This document shows positions 47,660-59,400 of a stretch of DNA of 64,000 nucleotides, piece after piece. The notes beneath the pieces were generated by a model. The model saw only the letters and a program-made list of their open reading frames with translations. It was not told the DNA's origin and did not search any database. Source of the stretch: Smittia aterrima (lineage: Eukaryota > Arthropoda > Insecta > Diptera > Chironomidae); contig CP093829.1 of the NCBI GenBank assembly GCA_033063855.1, forward strand, positions 10,178,243 through 10,242,242, given 5' to 3'. Made by a program: the position numbers and the translations under genes. Position 1 is the first letter of the stretch, and each line of letters starts with the position of its first letter.

Positions 47660-48539
47660 ATGTTCCGTTTGGTTTTCTTGCTTGTGGCTTTGGCCGCGGT
47701 TACTTTGGCTACACGTAAATATTTCTTGAATTTTCTTGAAGTAAAATTTAATTAATTTCTTTGTAATCTTATTAGCCGTCCCTGATTTCTTCCGAGGAGG
47801 AAGAATCGTTGGAGGTCGTGCTGCTGCCCTCGGAGAGTTCCCTTACCAAGCTTCTCTTCGTACTGCTGCTAACTTCCATTTCTGCGGAGCTGTCATCATC
47901 TCCAATCGTTGGGTTCTTTCAGCTGCTCATTGCACAATCAACCGTGCTCAAAACTCAGTTCGCGTCGTTGTCGGTACAGTGACATTGAATGCTGGAGGAG
48001 TTGTTCACGTCAGCTCGAGAATCGTCAACCACCCCGACTACAACCCAACATGGATTTCCAACGAGTAAGTTAGACTTAAAGCAAAATTATGAATAGCTCT
48101 GATTAAATCTCTTTTTAGTGTCTCAGTTGTTCAAACTGAAACTACAATTGCCTTCAATGCCAACGCCAATGCTATTCCTTTGGCTTCATCATTCACTGGA
48201 GGCGGTGTTAACGCTATTGTCTCTGGATGGGGAGGAACCGCAGTTACTGGCGGCCCTGCACCCAACCAACTTCAAGCTTTGACCACCACCACCTTGACTA
48301 ACGCCGATTGCCGTGCTCGTCACACTGCCAACAACGCTCAATTTGTCTTCGATCACAAGATCTGCACATTCACCCAAGCCGGTCAAGGAATCTGCCAAGG
48401 AGATTCAGGCGGTCCTTTGGTTGCTGGTGGACAAGTCATCGGAACAGTTTCATGGAACATTCCTTGCGCTCGTGGCTGGCCAGATGCTTTCGATCGTACC
48501 TTCAGCTTCCGCGATTGGATTATCACAAATGCTCAATAA
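47660..48539 (+). CDS. Secreted S1A serine protease, tandem copy A
   Basis: Three exons (47660-47714, 47776-48064, 48119-48539) give 254 aa. Signal peptide MFRLVFLLVALAAVTLAT, then a propeptide cut before RIVGG. The triad is intact: His in LSAAHC, Asp in NDVSVV, Ser in GDSGGP; six Cys fit three disulfides. Gly189 and Asp226 (GICQGDS, GWPDAF) and Asn216 (SWNIPC) indicate a collagenase/chymotrypsin-like pocket, not trypsin-like. Introns fall after the signal peptide (phase 1) and inside the NDVS codon for Asp (phase 2). It is nearly identical to copy B 1341 bp downstream and oriented head-to-head with the intronless paralog. It probably acts in the gut lumen. Confidence 0.94.
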
Positions 48540-48562
48540 ACTTGAAAACCAACTTTCAGTCA

Positions 48563-48568
48563 AATAAA
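48563..48568 (+). terminator. Candidate polyadenylation signal, protease copy A
   Basis: AATAAA 24 bp after the stop. Confidence 0.5.
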
Positions 48569-48698
48569 ATTTCATAAAAAAAAATATTTAAACGTTTTGA
48601 TTCATTCAATAGTCTTAAAGACGATTGTTTACCAATTTCAGTTTATGACATCATTATTTCAAATACTCAAATCGAAATGTCAGTATCGTTCAAATTCA

Positions 48699-48763
48699 AA
48701 TTATCTAAATATATTATAAAATATATTATATCATAAATACATTTTAATATATTTTAGATAATT
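48699..48763. repeat. AT-rich inverted repeat between protease copies A and B
   Basis: Arms AATTATCTAAATATATTA (48699-48716) and its near reverse complement (48744-48763) flank a short AT-rich centre. At the matching place after copy B (about 50,030-50,055) only the outer ends remain, about 50 bp shorter. Confidence 0.6.
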
Positions 48764-48840
48764 GCACTTTCAATGAAATGTTTTCATCGAACTTTTCAAA
48801 GTCTAATAACAAACATATAAATAGCGACTACGATTCTTTC

Positions 48841-48857
48841 TTATCTGATAAGTTATC
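48841..48857. promoter_or_regulatory. GATA double site, serine protease copy B
   Basis: TTATCTGATAAGTTATC holds overlapping GATA sites on both strands, about 145 bp upstream of the copy B ATG. Repeated exactly at 50153-50169. Confidence 0.5.
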
Positions 48858-48952
48858 AACACATGCGACATTGAAGAGTAAATCTCAGCTTCTTATAATC
48901 TCAGCTTCGATAAGATTTAGAAAAAAATCGCAACTTTAGATAAAAAATTTGC

Positions 48953-48960
48953 TATAAATG
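48953..48960 (+). promoter_or_regulatory. TATA box, serine protease copy B
   Basis: TATAAATG 41 bp before the ATG, in the same context (TTTGCTATAAA) as the degenerate version at 50,24x. Confidence 0.6.
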
Positions 48961-49000
48961 TTGACATTGAGTAAAGAAGCTCCTTAGTGCAAACGCAACA

Positions 49001-49882
49001 ATGTTCCGTTTGGTTTTCTTGCTTGTGGCTTTGGCCGCGGTTTCTTTGGCTACACGTAAATATTTCTTGAACTTTCTTGAAGTAAAATTTAATTGATTTC
49101 TTTGTAATCTTATTAGCCGTCCCTGATTTCTTCCGAGGCGGAAGAATCGTTGGAGGTCGTCCTGCTGCCCTCGGAGAGTTCCCTTATCAAGCTTCTCTTC
49201 GTACTGCTGCTAACTTCCATTTCTGCGGAGCTGTCATCATCTCCAATCGTTGGGTTCTTTCAGCTGCTCATTGCACAATCAACCGTGCACAAACCTCAGT
49301 TCGCGTTGTGGTCGGTACAGTGACTTTGAATGCTGGAGGAGTTGTTCACGTCAGCTCGAGAATCGTCAACCACCCCGACTACAACCCAACATGGATTTCC
49401 AATGAGTAAGTTGATCTAGGAAAAAATATTTCGATTCTAATTGTTTCCAAAATATTTTCAGTGTCTCTGTTGTTCAAACTGCAACCGTCATTGTTTTCAA
49501 CGCTGCTGCCAATATGATTCCTTTGGCTTCATCATTCACAGGAGGCGGTGTCAACGCATTCGCTTCTGGATGGGGAGGAACCGCAGTTACTGGTGGCCCA
49601 GCACCCAACAATCTTCAAGTTTTGACCACCACTACCTTGACTAACGCCGATTGCCGTGCTCGTCACACTGCCAACAACGCTCAATTTGTCTTCGATCACA
49701 AAATCTGCACATTCACCCAAGCCGGTCAAGGAATCTGCCAAGGAGACTCAGGCGGTCCTTTAGCTGCTGGTGGACATGTCATCGGAACTGCCTCATGGAA
49801 CATTCCTTGCGCTCGTGGCTGGCCAGATGCTTGGGATCGTACCTTCAGCTTCCGCGATTGGATTATCACAAATGCCCAATAA
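49001..49882 (+). CDS. Secreted S1A serine protease, tandem copy B
   Basis: Three exons (49001-49055, 49117-49405, 49462-49882) give 254 aa, with intron positions and phases identical to copy A. Signal peptide MFRLVFLLVALAAVSLAT, RIVGG activation site, intact His/Asp/Ser triad, three disulfide pairs, and the same Gly189/Asn216/Asp226 pocket. Differences from copy A cluster in the third exon (for example VIVFNAAANMI for TIAFNANANAI, and AAGGHV for VAGGQV), so a modest change in specificity is possible. It arose by recent tandem duplication: leader and 3' UTR are almost identical. Midgut digestive role inferred. Confidence 0.94.
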
Positions 49883-49905
49883 ACTTGAAAACCAACTTGC
49901 AATCA

Positions 49906-49911
49906 AATAAA
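49906..49911 (+). terminator. Candidate polyadenylation signal, protease copy B
   Basis: AATAAA 24 bp after the stop, in the same place as in copy A. Confidence 0.5.
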
Positions 49912-50094
49912 TTTCATAAAAAAATATTTAAACGTTTTGATTCATTCAATAATCTTCAAGACGATTGTTTACTAATTTCAGCTAATGACATCATTATTGC
50001 AAAGACAAAATGTCGGTATCGTTCAAATCCAAATTATCATTTTAGATAATTGCACTTTCAATGAAAAGTTTTCATCGATCTTTTCATATCGCAT

Positions 50095-50286
50095 CAAAAT
50101 CTAATTACAAACATATAAATAGCGACTACGACTAGGGTTTTTTGATTCTTTCTTATCTGATAAGTTATCGGCAAATGCGACACTGACAAGTAAATCTTAT
50201 TTCGATAAAATCTAATAAAAGGCTACTTTGGATAAAAAATTTGCTAAAAAAGATGACATTGAGTGAAGCAGCTCCTTAGTGCAAAT
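50095..50286 (+). promoter_or_regulatory. Orphan promoter of a lost third protease copy
   Basis: This block matches 48800-48997, the copy B promoter. It shares ACATATAAATAGCGACTACGA, the GATA double site and the leader CTCCTTAGTGCAAA. Homology stops before the start codon and no protease exon follows. The TATA box is degraded (GCTAAAAAAG in place of GCTATAAATG). Confidence 0.8.
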
Positions 50287-53200
50287 TATAAATTTCCATG
50301 AAATTTCATCAATTGATAGACTTTTCCTATTTTCTTACGTGTCAAGCACGAAAGTCAAAACTTCTTGGAAAAAATCTTAGTCAATAGCTGAAAGATAAAG
50401 AAATCAGGAACGAAAGGCTAATTACGTAATAAGAAAAGATTAAAGAGCAGGAGGAAAAAAAAACTTCTTGATTACTGAATTGCATGTCAAAGTAACATTT
50501 GCTGTTAAGCTAAATCTCTTTGAGTTCTTGCCTTTGTGAGAGATGCTCATTTATCTGCAGCACTAGCCATCTGCACTTGAAAATGCAATTTTACATTAGC
50601 TGTTGTGCAATCTCTGCAGTCTCATCGTGAAATAATTAACATTTTAATTAAAACTGATACCAAAGATTGCTCAAGATGTGAGAGAAAGTCTCATCACTTT
50701 TTCATTCATCGTTGAATCTAATTAAACCTGATAGTGAAGTGAAGAGTGTCGTCGTTCTTTCTCTACGGCTAGCGCTCTCCGCCCACTTTTCACATCCCAT
50801 AAATCAGAAAACTACTCATCAAGGACGGATAAAATAGATGATGAAACTAAATTCCCATGCATATAAATTGAGGCATAAATTTTCAAGCTTGTTTGTTTAT
50901 TTATGGCGGAAAGTCGAGAAGGCAAAAGACAAACATTGCAAAAACCAAAAAGATTCTCGTACCAACCAACACACAGCGATGACGATGATGACGTATGAGA
51001 TTAAAGTGAACGAATAAAAGTGGTTAAGCCACATCAGTGGTGATGATGGCTCAGGTAGGATGCGAGCTCTAATTAAAACGTTGAAAGTTTCATGAGATTT
51101 TTGAGATCAAAATGTTTGTTGAGCTTAGTGAAAGCTCAAAAAGATTAAAATCGAGCAACTTCTCCATTCCTCATTATTTCCAGCGTTACTTCTCGAACTC
51201 TTTGCTGAACATAACAATCCTCCTTTTCATTATTTTACTGCAGAACGTGATCAAGAGCTCATGTCTCGATGTTGATTTTAAACATGAAAGTTGTAATTTT
51301 ATATTCCAAAAGGAAAGAAAACTCGACACCGCCAACCAGATTTCACATCTTCACCCCCTGCTTTTAACACTCGAGTTTCCTTTTTCCAGCATACAATAAT
51401 AAAAGTAAACAGAATTTTATTGCGCTGTGTGTTTTATTTGCCTCGTTTCGGCGGTGCGATGTGTGAAGCTGCTACCAACTCCAGGGGCTTCCCCATAAAA
51501 TTTATTGGATTAACAACAATCTTGTCTTGTGTTTCCGCTGCTTCTTCCTTCGTCGTATTAACACGACAAATTTTCACACATCGTCAAATGGTTTATGTGC
51601 GTATGGAAGTAGTTTGAGGCATCAGTTTAATGTAAGACGAGGCTTAAGTTTGATTTAAGATCTCGACGCACTACATCTTGCTTCATTTAACTGCGGTTAG
51701 TTGAAATTTTGTGTTAGAAAGTTCACGAGTTATGCACAGTTGAAGTGCTGAAAGTTTATATGAAGCCATTGAACGATACTTAAAATTAATTGGAAAACTT
51801 TAAGTCAATTTGTTTGAGTTTTGTTGAGCATCTTTTGCAGGAAAACTTTCAAATAATTACCAAAATTAAGTTCGCAAGTATCAACAAGTTAACTCATGTC
51901 GATCAGCCACAAATCAACCACTCATCGAAATCTTTGATAACAATGAAAAAATGCTTTAATTGGTTGAAGTTGTTAAAAATTTGCTTGAGGCCCTATTAGA
52001 CCAGACATTACCAAATTCGAATTCTCTACATTTTGATATTTAATCCTCTTACGCAATCGGATGCCGTTCATCTTTCTCTCCATCTCCTTGTTTCAAGTGC
52101 AAGCGTGGACAGAAAATTGCCTGAAAATTTTGTTTCTGATGATCTAAACTGTGGAAATTCTATTATTCTCTAACGAATGTTTACAAAATCTATTGTTGAA
52201 TCACAATGGGAGTTTTCGTGCAAATTCACTGAAAGCACTGCAAGAGCATTCTCGTAATATTTGCCTTAATTATTTAGATTTCTCATTTAAATATTAAATG
52301 CTGATGCCAAAACAAATTGCCCATATAAATCACCTCACGAGACGCATTGGGGATTGGTCGTCTAATGGATATCGTGTGCATTCCTGCATGCGGAGACTTA
52401 TGAATAAAATGCAAGCTGTGAGACAAACAAAACTCATCCATCTATTCAAGCCCTCCCGACCCTTGGGGCTGCATAAAGATTTATGGCATTCATTTATTAT
52501 AATTGTGCTTTTGTTGCGCTACCACGTTTTGTTTGAATGCATTTGCTTTCAGGGTGCAGTCGCCCTCGAGGTAGAAGTGATTGAAATTATGAACACGCAA
52601 TTTCATCATGGAGAATGTGTTCGCTCATAATTTCCGGTAGCTGTCAGCCAGTGACAAGATATGAGCACTCAAAGCGATATGCAATTTGCAGATGCTCCAA
52701 TAATTCTTCAGTGATATTTTTATTTCTGTTTGCTCCACTTATCCACGAGTATTAAATGGATTTCTAGATGGAAAAACACTTTAAAACAAATGTAGAAAGC
52801 TTTTGAATTCTGAAATAAATTTTTGAGTAAACAATCTAGATTCAATTTATCTATCACAACTCACATTAATGTTAAAAGCATAAGCGAAAGTCAAACAGTA
52901 AAAAAACACTCAGCAATGTAAATTTCATATTTTTATTCCAAATATACTGCAATTATTTGTTTTTCATCTTCTTCCATTATTTTTCTATAATGTAAATTAA
53001 AATGCAATTTACAAATTTGAGTTCAAAAAAGGAATTAAATATGATACACTTTTGACTTTTTTAAGCTATCGTTTCAACTGAGATGATGTTGATGCTGAGT
53101 TGAAACTTATTGTTTGCACTTTTCATTGTGCAAGAGAAATACAAAGGAATAAGAGCATTGCTATGATAACGCAACGGGCTTTCATTTACATTATTTCGCA

Positions 53201-53497
53201 TTTCTTTTCTTGTAAAAAGCTTTGCTTCACTTCTTGTGTTGCTGATGATGTTGCAAACCAATTTTAATGCAAAAATATTCCATTTTTTTCCGATTCAATT
53301 TACATAATTACATCGCAGCAGCAGCTCTGTAGCGTTAGTTTACATCGTATGTACAAACGTTACACTTTGGCTCACATTTCTCTCGTCGATGATGAGTTTT
53401 CAGTCGAGAGGAAATGCGAAAAAATATCAAATGATGAATTATGATGACACCATAACCGTAAATCTCGCAGCTCATGTTAAGTTGCATCGTGTCGATC
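50287..53497. other. Intergenic, protease cluster to TMTC
   Basis: 3.2 kb. No coding exon I can support. The right part should hold the TMTC 3' UTR (an AATAAA on the minus strand lies at 52932-52937). Confidence 0.5.
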
Positions 53498-56400
53498 TCA
53501 TGAGTTCTCGGCGACTCCCAACTTTTTCAAATTACCCAAAGTCGTCGGATCGTTGGGTTGAAGATTGAGAGCGATTTTATAGCTCACTGTTGCCTGCTGT
53601 GTTCTCCCCAAAAGATGAAGAATCGCGCCCAGGTTGGTGTGAGCGCGTGCATCATTTGGTCGAAGGTTTACAGCCTGTAATAACAAATTTCCTTCGTCAT
53701 AAAACGAACAAGTTGAATTCTTTCAGTAAGCTTACTTGACGATACCACTTCTCAGCCTCATTTTTTCGATCGAGCATTCGCAGAGCTGTCGCTGCAGCGG
53801 TGACTAATTGATAATCATTTGGTGACAGTTCTGCTGCTCTAACTCGACTTTCACATGCTTCCTCATCCCTAGAGATTGATGTGAGAAACTCAGCTGCGTA
53901 AGAGAAGGGGAAGATGAAAAAACAGTTAATGATCCATCAAATCAGAGAATTTCACTTTTCTCCTTCGCATTATGTGTAAGTGTTTAAGGATGACGAAGAA
54001 AAATTACCATAATGATGATGTACGCTGGAATCCAGTGGAGCTAAGCGAATTGCTCGTTTGAAATATTGTTCAGCTTCCGATGATCGACTGCTCTAAAGTT
54101 TCAAGCGAAGAATGAGAATGTTTTGAGATTAAAACGATTCATCAAATGAGACATCAACTTACAATACTTACATTTCGAGCCAGCATCGTTCCATATGAGA
54201 TGTGAGCACCAATATGGTTGGGCTCGGCTTCAAGTGCGGCCCGATGGAAACGTTCTGCTTCCGACCACTTTTTCAGTCTCATAAACACATCGCCAAGCCT
54301 GTGATAGATTCCCTGCAAAGATCGGAATTCAATTAAAGTTCTCGTAGGGCGGAAATTAAATTTATAAAGTGCGGGAGGCGGAGTATGCAGGAAATGAATT
54401 ATCAATTTGCCCTGGCGTTAGCTTGTAAGCGCGATCATCGCTACAAATGTTTTTCCCTTCCAACCCTCTAGCTTCCTTTTGGACGGATTGCCAGGAAAGA
54501 GCGAACGAGAGTGTAATAACACAGATAATAATGTGTAAATAAATGCAATTTGTAATTCTGACTAGTTTAATGCATGTTCATGCCATTTCCCTACATAATA
54601 AAAGTTCTCTCTGCTATCTGTTCCCTCGCTCCATCTAGCTCTTGCACCACTTCCTCCTCCCAACGCCGCAAACATGCTCAACTCTGCCTGTTTATGCTGC
54701 ATATTTTATGAGTTTTATTTGCTTCAACAGTTGCACATTGAAAATAATTAGAATTGCATAAAGTGCTTGGAGAGAAAGAAAAAGAAAACTCTAGTGCTCT
54801 TCAACCCTATCACTCCTACACTCTCTCCCTGACTCTCTCTTTGCTCACTCAACTAACACGACTCGTGTACATGAAAATGATATTATCATGCAATAAACAA
54901 CAGTTTTCCCTTCATCGTCATCTCTCATGCTCTCATGTTGTTATGCAAACGTAGAAGCGCTAATGGCAAGACCGAGAAGTAAGCGGATGACAACACTTCC
55001 TTGATGGAACTTTCCTAATTACATTCAAGTCGCGAATGTGCTCGCAACAGGGTTTTTGTTCCCGCCAACTATTATCAGCAGAGAGCTTTTTGAATTTATA
55101 AAGCTTGCGAAGCTTGATGAAAAGTTTTCAATTTTCTTGGTAAATCTACAAAAGACACCTCTCATCACACCCATCCCAAGCTCAAACCGAGAGCTTGCGG
55201 TGAACTATCTGAAAATCTAATTTTTCATTCGTAAGAGTTCATGTTGCCGGGGCGATGAGAAGAAGTGTAAAGAGGCAAAAACTTGTATGAGAATGCGTAC
55301 GAATGAGTCTGAGTAGAAAATCAAATTTCAGCTTTCGCATTTGCTGAATGAGGGATTTGTTAAAACCACAGGAAAGCACACAACGAAAGTTTTCCCTTGA
55401 TTAAGATTTCCTCCGACGCCTGTTCCCATTCAAACCAAACAAGGAATGTAAATTTTTAATCTGCAGCCTCTGCTCTTCACATTTTGTTTGTAGAAAGGAG
55501 CTTGTCATTATCCGTAATTATTGTGTCATGTTAGATTGCAGCTTTTATCATGCAAAAAAGAAGTCTTCGTTGCAGGCGGCAAATAACCATAGCTCGAAGG
55601 GTGAGGGATAGTCTGGCAAAGACATGATGGAAGACAGAATGTAATTCTCCTTTGTTATCTGATGACATGATTCACATTCCATATCAAAGCCCAAGCCTTG
55701 TCAAGACTCAATCTCTTAATTTGATTCTGTTTGAGTGAACTCAAAGCTTGGCGACTTCACTCTTCGCCCGAGTGGAAAGTAATCAACATAATTCATCGCT
55801 GAATTTTAATTTGATTTCGTCGCTTTGAATTAAATTTAACGTTCTTGTTTTTAGTGCTTTTCATGTTTTATTTGCAGATTATTATGGACGAGAGTCTGTT
55901 GATGAAATATGAAGGCTTCACCCATTCAAGCTCGTTTGAAATCGAAAATTTTCACTTTATCTTCTTGTTAAATTCGTTCTTACGCTAGCAGAATCAGGCA
56001 AAGTAATTTAGATTTTCCGACTTTCCTCAAGCACAACTTTTCATCAACGTGAAAATCCCATAACATTGTAAATTGGTGCAGCTAACGCAATTACTCTCAA
56101 GTGAAATCTCCTCTCCGACTTTTAATGAGTTTTATGGTTTTATTCATTGCAATATGAAAAATCAGATTTTTTTATTTCTGTTCGCTCTTACGGAAACCAG
56201 AAATATTTTAATAGAAAAAGGATGAATGGAAAAGAGGGTTTTTACAATTAGATGAACCAAAGTTTGAGTTCAATTGTTTCTCACAGAAGAATTCGTTCTA
56301 CGAATAAAAATCCCTAAAACTGAATTCAATGAAAAACTTTTTCTCTGTGAATTCCGTTTCAATTAATTCGAAGAGCGGCTCTTGACGTCGCAAAAAATGC

Positions 56401-59400
56401 AAATAATGAATTCAAATGAATAAAGAATCGAGTGATGCTGATAGATTCAGCGAGCTCGCACTATCACGCGCGCATGAACTCAGAAAGCGACAAAATCTGA
56501 TGCGTTGGTGTTATTGAATTTTTAAAACGCAAGCAAAATTGAAATGTAATTTATGTCAGTCAAGGATTTTCCAGTCGTGCATTTTTCTCAGCGTCATGTT
56601 TGACTCGAGATCGGACGCAACAGTTTTGAGCCAGCGACTGCGCTCAAGACTTTTCCAAATCGTGGAAATTTCCTTTGGGAAGAGACGATTGTTTCAGGAG
56701 AATGCTGCAATCGCTTCCACAAAGCGAAAACAATCAAAAAGTTTTCAGAAAATTTGTATGTGAATGCTTGCTGAAGATTTAAAGCTGTCAGCCTCATTCC
56801 AGTGAAACTTTCATTTCAATTTTCTGGGCTGATCTCTGCCAAAGACTATTTTTCACAATTTAAAGCTCAACTCAGACTAACGAAACTATAAATTAATCGC
56901 TTTTGTCCTGAGCTTCACTCACAAATCAGCTTATATTTCATCAACTAATCTCAATCCTTACTCAACGACTAGACATCGCGGTTCCTCCGCCCAAAAGTTG
57001 TTATTATGTTTCTCATTAACATTTTACTGTGAGATTCGATGCGTTGGTGTTGATGTTGCCATCAGCATCGAATCTCGAAGAAAACCCAACGAAACCACAC
57101 ACAGAAAATAAGTTGAATAAAAAAATATTCGCATAAAAGGTTTTTAATAGCTTTTCTCTTTATGTCTTTTTATTATTACTTCGTTTTAGTGGTTTTGCCA
57201 TTGCGTTTGAAGTGGAGCAACACAAGTAGACGAAGAGGAAAATCCTATTAATGTTAATGCTGTTGTTGTGGAGCTTCAAGAAGAGCAGAAAAAAAAATTT
57301 GGTTCCAACAAGAAGCAGAACTTGAGAAAGCTCAGACGGCTTCAATTTCTCGGGGCACTGCATTAAAAATTGAATTTATTCTTTGTAAGAAGAGACGAGT
57401 CGTTCATCCAACTTTGATCTCCTTGAGACATGAGCTCCGAGACTCGAAGAAAAAGAGAACTAAAATTTATGAGTTAGAAGAAGGTTAAGCTCTCATCACT
57501 TGTCCTTGCAAGAACTCAACTCTTTTTACCAGTTGCCATGCTAATGGGCCTCATTATTGCATGATTCAAAAAATCTCTAAGTGCAGAACGTTGAACGTTT
57601 TCCCCCTCAAACCGTTTGAATTATTAATGAAAATAAAGAGAAGCTTTTGATGTCTGCACAAAATCGGGTAAAGTGGCTCGACGTTCTCTCTTTTTATTTT
57701 CTAAATGCCTGTCGAAATCCATAGCATTAAAAATGAAAATAAGAAAGAATTGTCAGTCGTTTTGGGATCCGCTGTCGTTTTAATGACAACTTTGTCACAA
57801 CTTAGGGCTGCAGGAGACATTTGAGATTTGACCCTCGGAAGTCTTTTCAGTTTATCGACCTTAGTCTCGGTATGAAACCTTCGCGAACCATTTAACGAGA
57901 GCGTAATCTCCTCGTCGTCTCATTCACATCGGCTGTTGATGTCTTATTTAAAAAGCATTTCATTGAGAAGCTAATACGTTATGCAATGTTCTACTGTTAA
58001 CTCCACTTGAGGATGAGAAAGAAAAAAGCGTGCAGACGCAAAAAAGAGCAAAATCCATTGACAAGGAAACAAAAAGTTTCCCTCTCGCTTTACTCGGCAA
58101 GCAGCAGCTCGACTGCGTATAATTTATGAATGTAAAACATTTTTCTTTTTTGTTTGCCAATCTCTTTGCAACACACAACGAAGTGAGCAAGGGAGGAAGT
58201 GAAAAACTTTGGCCATTTTTCTTCGGCGAACAACATTTTCATTTGGCGTCGCGAGTGGTTAAAACAGAAAACTTTTGCTCTCGGCGACTCGTTGCGAAGG
58301 CAAAAAAAAAACCAAGGAAACAAATTTGAAATTAATTTGCTGTTACACATTGAACCTCCGCCCCGCACTTCTATCCTCCGCCACAGTACATCAGGGTAAT
58401 CATCTACCGCAAGCTACAGATTGCGAGACATTTAAATTAAAATGAGAGACTCACCTGTGGTGGATAATTCTGGGGAAGAGTATGAAGAGCTTCCCGATAG
58501 ACTGCGAGCGCTCGTTGTAATTTTCCTTGATCCGCATAAAGACCTCCAAGTTGAAGTAGAGAACTCATCCTTGCATTCTCGTGAGCCGATCTGTCTCTCA
58601 ATCCCGTTCCATCAAGTTTTGTTCCATCACGGAGAACGGAAGCAGCTTCATGGCAACGGCCGAGGGCAATTAATGATGTTCCAAGATTCAAATAAGCCAC
58701 TGAAATGAAAAGACAAGAAGAAGATTGAGTTAGAGTTAAAAATTAGGTTCAAGACCCTTATTAGCTCATCGATATTCCCTCTCGTAGCTATCATTTTAAT
58801 GAGCTCATTGTTCGGAAAGGAATAAACATTTAGCATCCAAAGACTTTTTCCCCTCGTCAGCGACAATAAATTTCGTTGAGAAAATTGAATACAGAATTTA
58901 TGAGGCCGAAAGTAAAGGCCGCGATGATTTTCTCTTCCATTCACTTTCACCCTCGACTATTCTTCTCTTTCTCGCGCGCACACTTGAGAAATTTATTGAA
59001 TTCTTTCCCGACGCTTTTTTCCTTTTGCAGCGATCAGGAGAAAATCGTTTTCTTTTATGCTTTTCAATCCATGAAAAATCAATGTTTGTACTGTAAATTA
59101 TATTTAAACCAACTGCGTTTCTTTCTTGTTCGCTCGATTCTTCATTCATGGAATGAGAGGAGGAATCGCTTTACGTGGCTGAAAGATGATTTTTCACGCA
59201 GCTTTTCTCCGCAATAGATTTCGTTCGTCGTGTGTAAAATCGCTAAACCAGAAAAGTATAAAATTGAATAAGAGGAAAGTTGAGTATGCGAGTCTCTTCC
59301 TTCTATCTCGCAAGCTTTATGTACACATCAAGTTTGTAAGAAAATAAATAAAGTTACGGGGAAACTCGAATGTGGAAAAGATTTTTCCACTTCGCGAGGA

